Part shown: in pieces, positions 17,691-26,789 of the stretch | Layout: each line of letters begins with the position of its first letter | Numbering within the stretch: position 1 is the stretch's first letter | Assembly: GCF_900116645.1 (NCBI RefSeq) | Contig: NZ_FPBO01000012.1 | Location: 1 to 64,000, forward strand | DNA: 64,000 bases | Reading direction: 5' to 3' | Source of the DNA: Pseudoduganella namucuonensis | Lineage (GTDB): Bacteria > Pseudomonadota > Gammaproteobacteria > Burkholderiales > Burkholderiaceae_D | Made by a program: the position numbers and the translations under genes | Notes under the pieces: model-generated | Seen by the model: the letters and a program-made list of their open reading frames with translations, nothing else | The model's database searches: none | What the model was told of the DNA's origin: nothing

Positions 17691-18080
17691 CTACATGCCC
17701 ACGTCCCCGTACGGCCCGGCGATGACGACCACGTAGCCGTCCGGGTCGCGCAGCCAGATTTCGCGGTGGGAGGCGTTGCGGTTTTCGCGCGGTCCGTCCA
17801 GCACGTCGGCCCTCATGGCCGTGGCGCGGTCGACGGCGTCGTCGAAGTCCTCGGTCAGGAACCACAGCATCACCCCGTTGCCGTAGGGGCGCACCTCGGG
17901 ATCGCCCATGTGCAGGTGGCCGTGCGCTTCCCAGCGGTGCAGCTGCAGGATCATGCGGCCGTCGAACATCAGTTGCTCGTAGTCCTTGCCGCCATGGCCG
18001 CTGCGGGCGCCGAGCAGGGTCTGGTACCAGCGGCTGCTGGCCTCTACGTCACGCACTGCGATAAGTGGCTGCGCTTGCAT
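17691..18080 (-). CDS. VOC-family protein
   Basis: A 129-residue VOC (glyoxalase-like) protein: start MQAQPLIAVRDVEASSRWYQTLLGA and end EIWLRDPDGYVVVIAGPYG are the canonical opening and closing beta-alpha modules. AGGAG precedes the ATG at 18080; longer in-frame versions would run into the neighbouring gene. It lies 23 bases downstream of another VOC/PhnB-like gene on the same strand, so the two form a small operon. Substrate unknown; some relatives confer resistance to bleomycin-type drugs or act as dioxygenases. Confidence 0.87.
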   Translation of the reverse strand: MQAQPLIAVRDVEASSRWYQTLLGARSGHGGKDYEQLMFDGRMILQLHRWEAHGHLHMGDPEVRPYGNGVMLWFLTEDFDDAVDRATAMRADVLDGPRENRNASHREIWLRDPDGYVVVIAGPYGDVGM

Positions 18081-18103
18081 GCTTTGCTCTCCTCGTTCTG
18101 TCG

Positions 18104-18601
18104 TCAGCCGGCGTAGGCCCGCTGAAGTTCGGCGATGTCCAGTTTCTTCATCTGCATCATGGCGCTCATCGCGCGCTGGGCCTTGGGGGACGCGGCGTCC
18201 TTGAGCATCTCGATCATCACGCTGGGCACGATTTGCCAGGAGACGCCGAACTTGTCCTTGAGCCAGCCGCACTGCTGCGCCTCGACGGGGCCGCCCTCGG
18301 TCAGTTTAGACCAGAAACGGTCGACTTCCTGCTGGCTTTCGCACATCACCTGGAAGGAGATGGCCTCGTTGATTCTGAACTGCGGGCCGCCGTTCATCGC
18401 GGTGAAGGGCTGGCCGTTCAGCTCGAACGAGACCATGAGCACGGTACCCGGCTCGTGGCCGTGGTATTCCTTGCCGGCCTCGCTGTAGTGCGACACCTGG
18501 GTGATCTTGGAGTTGTCGAAGATGCCGACGTAGTAGTTCGCCGCGTCTTCCGCCTGCCCGTCGAACCACAGGCAGGGAACGATTTGATTGATGCTAGCCA
18601 T
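18104..18601 (-). CDS. PhnB-like VOC protein (PF06983 type)
   Basis: A 165-residue protein that starts MASINQIVPCLWFDGQAEDAANYY and contains MVSFELNGQPFTAMNGGPQF and CGWLKDKFGVSWQIVP, the signature of the PhnB / 3-demethylubiquinone methyltransferase-like VOC group. Despite the old family name there is no evidence for methyltransferase activity. AGGAGG lies six bases upstream of the ATG. Forms a pair with the VOC gene that follows. Confidence 0.88.
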   Translation of the reverse strand: MASINQIVPCLWFDGQAEDAANYYVGIFDNSKITQVSHYSEAGKEYHGHEPGTVLMVSFELNGQPFTAMNGGPQFRINEAISFQVMCESQQEVDRFWSKLTEGGPVEAQQCGWLKDKFGVSWQIVPSVMIEMLKDAASPKAQRAMSAMMQMKKLDIAELQRAYAG

Positions 18602-18918
18602 GTTACGCCTCCTTGATGAATGGATAAGGGTGTTTCCATGTTTGACCATGTAACGACACGACGGACGGGACTGGGGAATATCGACACACGGCGCGAATTT
18701 ATTTCAGCACGCGGCAAGGTTGTCCATCTTACTACTTCCCTGGGCGCCTGCGCGCACCGGCGCCAACTGGATTAGGGATCACGCGGCCTCCGAAGACCGG
18801 CCGGCGGCGCCGTCCACCGCCGGGCTCGTGTCCGAATGTCACGCCTGACACCGATATTAAAGTGGCAATGAAATAGTTGTCATCTGGGCGGGGGCGTACC
18901 GGCGGGGCCGGCTGGCGC
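18602..18918. other. Intergenic region before dapC, no gene seen
   Basis: About 360 bases separate the PhnB-like gene and dapC, which are divergent. I see no plausible coding sequence or RNA. A TATAAT box at 18919-18924 just before dapC is noted separately. Confidence 0.5.
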
Positions 18919-18924
18919 TATAAT
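18919..18924 (+). promoter_or_regulatory. Candidate -10 box for dapC
   Basis: A perfect TATAAT lies 41 bases upstream of the dapC GTG. No good -35 hexamer stands 16-18 bases upstream, so the promoter assignment is tentative. Confidence 0.35.
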
Positions 18925-18965
18925 GACCGGCTCCCTGCTTAACTTTTCCGCTTCCTGGTCCGCCC

Positions 18966-20180
18966 GTGAATCCACATCTCGATAAGCTGCAATCGTATCC
19001 GTTCGAAAAACTGCGCCAACTTTTCGCCAAGGTGACGCCGAACTCGGCGTTTTCCGCCATCAGCCTCGGCATGGGCGAACCCAAGCATCCGACGCCGCCG
19101 TTCATCCAGCAGGCGCTGGTCGATAACATCGCCGGCCTGGCGACCTATCCGACCACCATCGGCTCGGAGGCGCTGCGCGCCGCCATCTGCGGCTGGCTGG
19201 AGCGCCGCTACGATATCCCGGCGCTGAATCCGGCCACCCAGGTGCTGCCCGTGAACGGTTCGCGCGAGGCGCTGTTCGCGCTGGCGCAGACCGTCATCGA
19301 TCCGGCCGCCAAGGCGGTCGTGGTGTCGCCGAATCCGTTCTACCAGATCTATGAAGGCGCGGCCTACCTGGCCGGCGCCGAGCCTTATTTCGTCAATTCG
19401 GACCCGGCCCGCAATTTCGGCTGCGATTACGACAGCGTGCCCTCCTCCGTGTGGGAGCGCGTGCAGCTGCTGTTCGTCTGCTCGCCGGGCAATCCGACCG
19501 GCGCGGTGCTGTCGCTGACGGATTGGGAACACTTGTTCGCCCTGTCCGAGCGCTATGACTTCGTGATCGCCTCCGACGAGTGCTATTCGGAGATCTATCA
19601 CGGCGAGGAGAAGCCGCTGGGCGCGCTGCAGGCGGCCCACATGCTGGGCTTGTCCACCGTGGAGCGCCCCTACGCGCGCCTGGTGGTGTTCTCCAGCCTG
19701 TCCAAGCGCTCCAACGTGCCTGGCATGCGTTCCGGTTTCGTGGCCGGCGACGCCGAGGTGCTGAAAAAATTCCTGTTGTACCGCACCTATCACGGCGGGG
19801 CCATGAGCCCTTCCGTGCAGGCTGCGTCGGTCGCGGCCTGGAACGACGAGACCCACGTCGAAGCCAACCGGGCCCAGTACCGCGCCAAGTTCGCCGCCAT
19901 CACCCCGCTGCTGCAGGAGGTGATGGACGTGGCGCTGCCGGACGCCGGCTTCTACCTGTGGGCCGACGTCAGCCGCACCGGCCTGTCGGACGCGGAGTTC
20001 GCGCAGCGCCTGTACGCCGAATATAATGTCACCGTACTGCCCGGCAGCTACCTGGCGCGCGAGGCGCACGGCATCAACCCGGGCCGCAACCGCATCCGCA
20101 TGGCGCTGGTCGCCGAGACCGAGGAAGGCCTGGAGGCGGCGCGCCGCATTGTCCAATTCTGCAAAACCCTGTCCAAATAA
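18966..20180 (+). CDS. dapC: Succinyldiaminopimelate transaminase
   Basis: A 404-residue fold-type I aminotransferase. Visible features: GMGEPKHPTPPFI near the N-terminus, SPGNPTGAVLS, DECYSEIY, and the PLP-lysine motif SSLSKRSNVPGMRSGF. DapC transfers an amino group from glutamate to N-succinyl-2-amino-6-oxopimelate in the succinylase route to meso-diaminopimelate and lysine. The next gene is dapD, 12 bases downstream, which strongly supports the role. Translation begins at GTG 18966; the ribosome binding site is weak. Confidence 0.93.
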   Translation: MNPHLDKLQSYPFEKLRQLFAKVTPNSAFSAISLGMGEPKHPTPPFIQQALVDNIAGLATYPTTIGSEALRAAICGWLERRYDIPALNPATQVLPVNGSREALFALAQTVIDPAAKAVVVSPNPFYQIYEGAAYLAGAEPYFVNSDPARNFGCDYDSVPSSVWERVQLLFVCSPGNPTGAVLSLTDWEHLFALSERYDFVIASDECYSEIYHGEEKPLGALQAAHMLGLSTVERPYARLVVFSSLSKRSNVPGMRSGFVAGDAEVLKKFLLYRTYHGGAMSPSVQAASVAAWNDETHVEANRAQYRAKFAAITPLLQEVMDVALPDAGFYLWADVSRTGLSDAEFAQRLYAEYNVTVLPGSYLAREAHGINPGRNRIRMALVAETEEGLEAARRIVQFCKTLSK

Positions 20181-20192
20181 AGAAGATCCATC

Positions 20193-21020
20193 ATGACCCA
20201 ACAACTGCAAAACATCATCGAACAAGCCTGGGATAACCGCGCCGAGATCAATCCTGGCAACGGCACCGCCGAACTGCGCGACGCCGTCTCGCACGTGCTG
20301 GCCGGCCTGGACAACGGCTCGCTGCGCGTGGCGCAGAAGGACACCGGCACCTGGGTTGTGAACCAGTGGATCAAGAAGGCCGTGCTGCTGTCGTTCCGCC
20401 TGGAGAACAACGTGGTGCTGCCGTCCGACGGCACCATGCAGTTCTACGACAAGGTGCCGACCAAGTTCGCCAACTACACCGAGGCCGATTTCCAGGCCGG
20501 CGGTTTCCGCGTGGTGCCGCCGGCCGTCGCCCGCCGCGGTTCCTTCATCGCCAAGAACGTGGTGCTGATGCCTTCCTACGTCAACATCGGCGCCTACGTC
20601 GATGAGGGCGCGATGGTCGACACCTGGGCCACCGTGGGTTCCTGCGCGCAGATCGGCAAGAACGTCCACCTGTCCGGCGGCGTCGGCATCGGCGGCGTGC
20701 TGGAGCCGATGCAGGCCAACCCGACCATCATCGAGGACAACTGCTTCATCGGCGCGCGTTCGGAGATCGTCGAAGGCGTGATCGTGGAAGAGAACTCGGT
20801 GATCTCGATGGGCGTGTACATCGGCCAGTCGACCAAGATCTACGACCGCGCCACCGGCGAAGTCACCTACGGCCGCGTGCCGGCCGGTTCCGTCGTCGTG
20901 TCGGGCAACCTGCCCTCGGCCGACGGCAAGTACAGCCTGTACTGCGCGGTGATCGTCAAGCGCGTGGACGCGCAGACCCGCTCCAAAACCAGCATCAACG
21001 AACTGCTGCGCGGCGTTTAA
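20193..21020 (+). CDS. dapD: 2,3,4,5-tetrahydropyridine-2,6-dicarboxylate N-succinyltransferase
   Basis: A 275-residue protein of exact family length. The N-terminal helical part is followed by a left-handed beta-helix of hexapeptide repeats ([51 protein letters not shown]), then the short C-terminal domain. It transfers succinyl from succinyl-CoA to tetrahydrodipicolinate, the step before DapC. Cytoplasmic trimer by family knowledge. Very high confidence from sequence and from the dapC-dapD order. Confidence 0.97.
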   Translation: MTQQLQNIIEQAWDNRAEINPGNGTAELRDAVSHVLAGLDNGSLRVAQKDTGTWVVNQWIKKAVLLSFRLENNVVLPSDGTMQFYDKVPTKFANYTEADFQAGGFRVVPPAVARRGSFIAKNVVLMPSYVNIGAYVDEGAMVDTWATVGSCAQIGKNVHLSGGVGIGGVLEPMQANPTIIEDNCFIGARSEIVEGVIVEENSVISMGVYIGQSTKIYDRATGEVTYGRVPAGSVVVSGNLPSADGKYSLYCAVIVKRVDAQTRSKTSINELLRGV

Positions 21021-21035
21021 ACCCAACCGCAACAT

Positions 21036-21066
21036 CCGGGGTCAGTCCCAATGGGTCTGACCCCGG
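21036..21066. repeat. Palindrome CCGGGGTCAG / CTGACCCCGG after dapD
   Basis: A near-perfect inverted repeat 16 bases after the dapD stop, with arms CCGGGGTCAG and CTGACCCCGG around a short centre containing a CCCAATGGG mini-palindrome. It resembles the two GGGGACAGACCC elements at 1307 and 7128 (GGGGTCAG versus GGGGACAG) and again sits just behind a gene. It may act as a terminator-like hairpin for dapCD, although no T-run follows. Confidence 0.65.
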
Positions 21067-21102
21067 CTTCCGCATCTGGTTTTGCCTTTGAGGAGAGCCA
21101 CC

Positions 21103-22239
21103 ATGGCCATGGATCGCCTGTTCCAGCTGATGAAGGAAAAGAACGCGTCGGACATGTTCTTCGCGGTCAATTCCCCCGTCCATATCAAGATCAACGGCAA
21201 CCTCATTCCGATCAACCAGCAAAAGCTGGAGCCGGAAAACATCCACGCGCTGCTGTCCGAGATCTGCTCGCCCGAGCAGCTGGCGGAGCTGGAGCAGTCC
21301 AATGAGCTGAACATGGGCGTGTCCGTGCCCAACCTGGGGCGCTTCCGCCTGTCGGCCTTCCGCCAGCGCGGCAGCATCTCGGCGGTGTTCCGCTTCGTGC
21401 CCGCCAACATCCCGGTGCTCGGGGAATTGGGCCTGCCGACGGTGCTGGCGGACCTGATCATGGAAAAGCGCGGCCTGCTGCTGCTGGTGGGCTCCACCGG
21501 TTCCGGCAAGTCCACCACCATCGCCTCGATGCTGGACCACCGCAACGAGCTGCGCTCGGGCCACATCCTCACGCTCGAGGATCCGATCGAGTATCTGTTC
21601 AAGAACAAGAAATCCATCGTCAACCAGCGCGAGATCGGCAGCGACGCCAAGGACTTTTACACGGCGCTGCGCAACTCCATGCGCCAGGCGCCGGACTGCA
21701 TCCTGATCGGCGAGATCCGCGACAAGGAAACCATGGCGGCGGCGCTGGCCTACGCGCAATCGGGCCACCTGGTGCTGGCCACGCTGCACGCGAACAACAG
21801 CTACAACGCGCTGAACCGCATCATCAGCTTCTATCCGATCGAGAACCGCGCGGCGCTGCTCCAGGACTTGTCGTCGACGGTGAAGGCCATCGTCTCGCAG
21901 CGGCTGATCCGCTCGCTGAACGGCGGCACGCGCACGGCCGCGGTAGAGGTGCTGCTCAACACGCGCCACATCTCCGAACTGATCGAGAAGGGCGAGATCA
22001 ACCAGATCAAGGAAGCGATGGAGAAGAGCCTGTCGGCCGGCTCGCAGTCTTTCGAGATGGCGCTGTTCAAGCTGGTGCAGGACGGCCAGATCAGCCAGGA
22101 AGAGGCCCTCGCCAACGCCGACTCGGCCACCAACCTGCTGTGGCTGCTCAACAATGGGCCCGACAGCAAGAACGACGAGGCCGAGCAGAAGGCCCCGTCG
22201 TCCGAGACGTCGTTCACGGAATTCACCCTCAACACCTGA
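21103..22239 (+). CDS. pilU: PilT/PilU-family twitching motility ATPase
   Basis: A 378-residue secretion-superfamily ATPase. Walker A is GSTGSGKST, Asp box TLEDPIEY, Walker B ILIGEIRD and His box LATLHANN. The stretch FKNKKSIVNQREIG and the absence of a PilT-type AIRNLIRE motif favour PilU, the retraction ATPase that assists PilT, over PilT itself. AGGAG lies seven bases before the ATG at 21103. It is encoded between dapD and dapE with no other pilus gene in view; in betaproteobacteria pilU-like genes may stand apart from pilT. Symbol is moderately certain. Confidence 0.87.
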   Translation: MAMDRLFQLMKEKNASDMFFAVNSPVHIKINGNLIPINQQKLEPENIHALLSEICSPEQLAELEQSNELNMGVSVPNLGRFRLSAFRQRGSISAVFRFVPANIPVLGELGLPTVLADLIMEKRGLLLLVGSTGSGKSTTIASMLDHRNELRSGHILTLEDPIEYLFKNKKSIVNQREIGSDAKDFYTALRNSMRQAPDCILIGEIRDKETMAAALAYAQSGHLVLATLHANNSYNALNRIISFYPIENRAALLQDLSSTVKAIVSQRLIRSLNGGTRTAAVEVLLNTRHISELIEKGEINQIKEAMEKSLSAGSQSFEMALFKLVQDGQISQEEALANADSATNLLWLLNNGPDSKNDEAEQKAPSSETSFTEFTLNT

Positions 22240-22304
22240 GCCCGCGCAACGCCGCTCCGCCCCAGCCGTAGTAAACATGGGATTTGCTCGCGGCTGGAGG
22301 CGCC

Positions 22305-22670
22305 ATGTCACCGGATCAGCTCGCTTTTTACTCAGGCTGGGCGTCGATCGCCGGCCATGCCGTCTCGCTCGTCACAGCCGCGCTTGTTCGCAACGTCAAG
22401 GCGACTATAATCAGATTGAGAAGGCGGCAGCGTCTGCACGGACTCGTGGCGGACTTGATGGACATCTGCCGCCGCGGCCAACTGCGCCATCCCCAGAACC
22501 GCGCCAAGATAGCCAGCTTATTGCGCAACCTGCCGGTTCGACCGTGGAACAAATTCACGCCGAAGGGCCGCGCCATCCTGGCCGTTCACCGCGCACTGGA
22601 ACACCGCGTGGCATCTGAGCTGATGGAAGCGCTTGCCGACTTGGCATCGTACGACACGGAGGACTTATGA
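22305..22670 (+). CDS. Unrecognised small membrane-associated protein (first of a coupled pair)
   Basis: A 121-residue protein. Residues about 5-28 (LAFYSGWASIAGHAVSLVTAALV) form one hydrophobic helix; the rest is strongly basic and helical (RLRRRQRLHGLVADLMDICRR). GGAGG lies a few bases before the ATG at 22305. Its stop overlaps the next start as ATGA. Base composition is lower in GC than the flanking genes, which hints at acquisition. I do not recognise the family. A single membrane anchor with a positively charged cytoplasmic domain is all that can be said. Confidence 0.6.
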   Translation: MSPDQLAFYSGWASIAGHAVSLVTAALVRNVKATIIRLRRRQRLHGLVADLMDICRRGQLRHPQNRAKIASLLRNLPVRPWNKFTPKGRAILAVHRALEHRVASELMEALADLASYDTEDL

Positions 22671-23047
22671 CTCCCGCAAAAAGTCTCTACAAGGACATCG
22701 TCCGGCGGACTGAAAGCGGCGAGCTCAAGTGGAAAGAGGTGGACCGAAATGCGCCCCCGCGAATTCTCCGCGGCCTGTGCCCAGCGAAATGGCGTTTCGC
22801 GGCATCAGCGCTCGAAGATGGCAAGAACATGCAATATGTCCTGGCCGACCGCGCGGACTGGCGCAATGAACATCATTTATTTCCAGTGCATGAGGACCAC
22901 TCTTCCAGACTGATGATTTTCGAAGATGAGCAATTGGTGGAAATCCTTAGCCCGGTGGAACTAAACTGGGCCGAGTTGACTTGGCTGACCAAGACCATCG
23001 CCTATTTCGGTGAGCACCTGCCGGACTTCGCGTCATCGAGAGGCTGA
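22667..23047 (+). CDS. Unrecognised protein (second of a coupled pair)
   Basis: A 126-residue soluble protein whose ATG overlaps the previous stop (22667-22670), implying coupled translation and equal output. It has no signal or membrane helix. It is rich in aromatic and charged residues (WRFAASALEDGKNMQYVLADRADW; LNWAELTWLTKTIAYFGEHLP). Like its partner it has lower GC than its surroundings. Family unknown. The pair sits alone between the pilU-like gene and an MFS gene, both of housekeeping appearance, so it may be a small inserted cassette. Confidence 0.6.
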   Translation: MTPAKSLYKDIVRRTESGELKWKEVDRNAPPRILRGLCPAKWRFAASALEDGKNMQYVLADRADWRNEHHLFPVHEDHSSRLMIFEDEQLVEILSPVELNWAELTWLTKTIAYFGEHLPDFASSRG

Positions 23048-23129
23048 CAAGCATCACTCGAAGCGTGATGTAGCGCTAACGCGTATCATGTTGGACTTTG
23101 TTGAGCAGACTTCGTCCAGCAGGATGTCC

Positions 23130-24272
23130 ATGAGTAATACCAACACCAGCCACCGCTTTTCCACCCGCCTGTCCTTCCTCGCCGCCGGCATCGCCATGTC
23201 CGCCTGGGCGCCGCTGGTGCCCTACGCGAAGGAACGCCTGCGTCTCGATCCCGCCGAACTGGGCATGCTGCTGCTCTGCCTGGGCATAGGTTCGCTGCTG
23301 GCCATGCCGGCCACCGGCGCGCTGACGTCGCGCTTCGGCTGCCGGCCGGTGATCCTGGTGTCCGGCGCCATCACCTGCGCCGTGCTGCCCTTCCTCGCCA
23401 TCGCCCCCACGCCATTGATGCTGGCGCTCACACTGTTCCTGTTCGGCGCCGCCATCGGCACCCTGGACGTGGCCATGAACGTGCAGGCGGTGATCGTCGA
23501 GAAGAACCACGGCGGTGCCATGATGTCCGGCTTCCATGGCCTGTTCAGCGTGGGCGGCTTCGCCGGCGCGGGCGGCATGGCGCTGATGCTGTGGGCCGGC
23601 GTGGGCACCCTGGCGGCGGCGCTGGTGGCCACCGGCGTGACGGCCGCCGCGCTGGTCGCCGCCGCGCCCCACCTGCTGCGCGAGCCGCCGCCCTCGGAGG
23701 GCGACAGCCGCATGTTCGCCGTGCCGCGCGGCGCGGTCGCCATCATCGGCGCGCTGTGCTTCGCCTGCTTCATGGCCGAGGGCGCGGTGCTGGACTGGAG
23801 CGCCCTGCTGTTGACCAGCGGCGCGGGCCTGAGCGCGGACCAGGGCGGCCTCGGTTACGCGGCCTTCGCCATCGCCATGACGGCCGGCCGCTTCACCGGC
23901 GACAAGATCGTCTCCCGCTTCGGCGGCAGGCGCGTGCTGCTGGCCGGCGGGCTGTGCGCGGCGGCGGGCTTTTTCACCGCCGTGCTGGCGCCGACGCCGC
24001 TGGTCGCGCTGCTGGGCTTCGTGCTGATCGGCCTGGGCGCGTCCAACATCGTGCCCATCCTGTTCACGGCGGCGGGCAGCCAGAAGGACATGCCGGCCGG
24101 CCTGGCCGTGGGCGCCATCTCCACCATCGGCTACACCGGCATCCTGGCCGGCCCGGCGCTGATCGGCTTCGTGGCGCACGCCTCCAGCCTGCAGGCGGCC
24201 TTCGCGGGCCTGGGCTGCGCCATGCTGCTGGTGGCGGCCAGTTCGCGCTCGCGCATCGCCGCCGGGGCCTGA
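23130..24272 (+). CDS. MFS transporter (YbjJ-like)
   Basis: A 380-residue, 12-helix MFS protein. It begins RLSFLAAGIAMSAWAPLVPYAKERL, has the motif-A-like loop GALTSRFGCRPVIL and the GTLDVAMNVQAV helix typical of the YbjJ/FucP-like group, which are mostly uncharacterised sugar or drug carriers. AGGA lies five bases before the ATG at 23130; an ATG two codons earlier is also possible. A short CATCAC/GTGATG hairpin lies upstream at 23052-23070. Substrate unknown. Confidence 0.88.
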   Translation: MSNTNTSHRFSTRLSFLAAGIAMSAWAPLVPYAKERLRLDPAELGMLLLCLGIGSLLAMPATGALTSRFGCRPVILVSGAITCAVLPFLAIAPTPLMLALTLFLFGAAIGTLDVAMNVQAVIVEKNHGGAMMSGFHGLFSVGGFAGAGGMALMLWAGVGTLAAALVATGVTAAALVAAAPHLLREPPPSEGDSRMFAVPRGAVAIIGALCFACFMAEGAVLDWSALLLTSGAGLSADQGGLGYAAFAIAMTAGRFTGDKIVSRFGGRRVLLAGGLCAAAGFFTAVLAPTPLVALLGFVLIGLGASNIVPILFTAAGSQKDMPAGLAVGAISTIGYTGILAGPALIGFVAHASSLQAAFAGLGCAMLLVAASSRSRIAAGA

Positions 24273-24313
24273 CACCGGCCCCGCGCGGCGTGGGCGGGCG
24301 GTGTCACTCAAGC

Positions 24314-24319
24314 TATAAT
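24314..24319 (+). promoter_or_regulatory. Candidate -10 box for the arsC-like-dapE-prmB unit
   Basis: TATAAT at 24314-24319 lies 49 bases before the first gene of the unit. No consensus -35 is apparent. Tentative. Confidence 0.3.
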
Positions 24320-24368
24320 GCTGCACTTCGGCCGCCACCCCGGCGCGGCCCCGCATCCCCGAACACTC

Positions 24369-25857
<1,489 letters not shown>

Positions 25858-25889
25858 GGTCGGCGACGGCCACCTATCCGAGAACAATC

Positions 25890-26777
25890 ATGACCACTTC
25901 CCTATTCACCACGCCGCGCGACCTGCTGCGCTACGCCGTCACCCGTTTCAACACCGCCAAGCTGTTCTTCGGCCATGGCAGCGTGGAAGCGCTGGACGAG
26001 GCGGCCTACCTGATCCTGCACACGCTCAAGCTGCCGCTGGACAAGCTGGACCCGTTCCTGGACGCGCGCCTGCTGCCGCAGGAAGTGGATTCCATCCTGG
26101 CCGTGATCGAGCGCCGCGCCACCGACCGCGTGCCGGCCGCCTACATCACCCGGGAAGCGTGGCTGGGCCCTTACAGCTTCTACGTGGACGAGCGCGCGCT
26201 GGTGCCGCGCTCCTTCATCGCGGAACTGATCCCGGACTACTTCGCGCCGTGGATGGTGGACCCCGAGGCGACCACCAACGTGCTGGAACTGTGCACCGGC
26301 TCCGGTTGCCTGGCCATCATGCTGGCCGAGGCCTTCCCGAACGCGCAAGTGGACGCGGTGGACATCTCGAAGGACGCGCTGGACGTGGCCCGCATCAACG
26401 TGGACACCTACAAGCTGCAAGGCCGCGTGAACCTGATCGAGTCCGACCTGTACGCCAACGTGCCGGACAAGAAGTACGACCTGATCGTCACCAACCCGCC
26501 GTACGTGAACTCGGGTTCCATGGCCAAGCTGCCGCCCGAGTACCTGGCCGAGCCGCAAATCGCCCTGGCGGGCGGCGCGGACGGCATGGACCTGGTGCGC
26601 AGGATCGTGGCCGGCGCCGCCGAACGCCTGAGCGACGAGGGCCTGCTGATCGTTGAAATCGGCAACGAGCGCGAATTCGCGGAAAAAGCCTTCGGCGACC
26701 TGGGCCTGACCTGGCTCACCACCAGCGCCGGCGACGACATGGTGTTCCTGCTGACGGCGGACCAACTGAAAATCTAA
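25890..26777 (+). CDS. prmB: 50S ribosomal protein L3 glutamine methyltransferase
   Basis: A 295-residue SAM-dependent methyltransferase. The N-terminal helical domain is followed by VLELCTGSGCLAIMLAEAFP (SAM motif I), VDAVDISKDAL (motif II) and the catalytic NPPY in IVTNPPYVNSGSM. NPPY plus the N-terminal sequence (TPRDLLRYAVTRFNTAKLFFGHG) separates PrmB from PrmC/HemK. It methylates a glutamine of ribosomal protein L3. Start at the ATG 25890. Confidence 0.94.
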   Translation: MTTSLFTTPRDLLRYAVTRFNTAKLFFGHGSVEALDEAAYLILHTLKLPLDKLDPFLDARLLPQEVDSILAVIERRATDRVPAAYITREAWLGPYSFYVDERALVPRSFIAELIPDYFAPWMVDPEATTNVLELCTGSGCLAIMLAEAFPNAQVDAVDISKDALDVARINVDTYKLQGRVNLIESDLYANVPDKKYDLIVTNPPYVNSGSMAKLPPEYLAEPQIALAGGADGMDLVRRIVAGAAERLSDEGLLIVEIGNEREFAEKAFGDLGLTWLTTSAGDDMVFLLTADQLKI

Positions 26778-26789
26778 GAAGAACAACAA

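Noticed and set aside
23052..23070. CATCAC/GTGATG hairpin as a terminator of the unknown two-gene cassette
   Set aside because: Short six-base arms with no T-run; too weak to list as a terminator.
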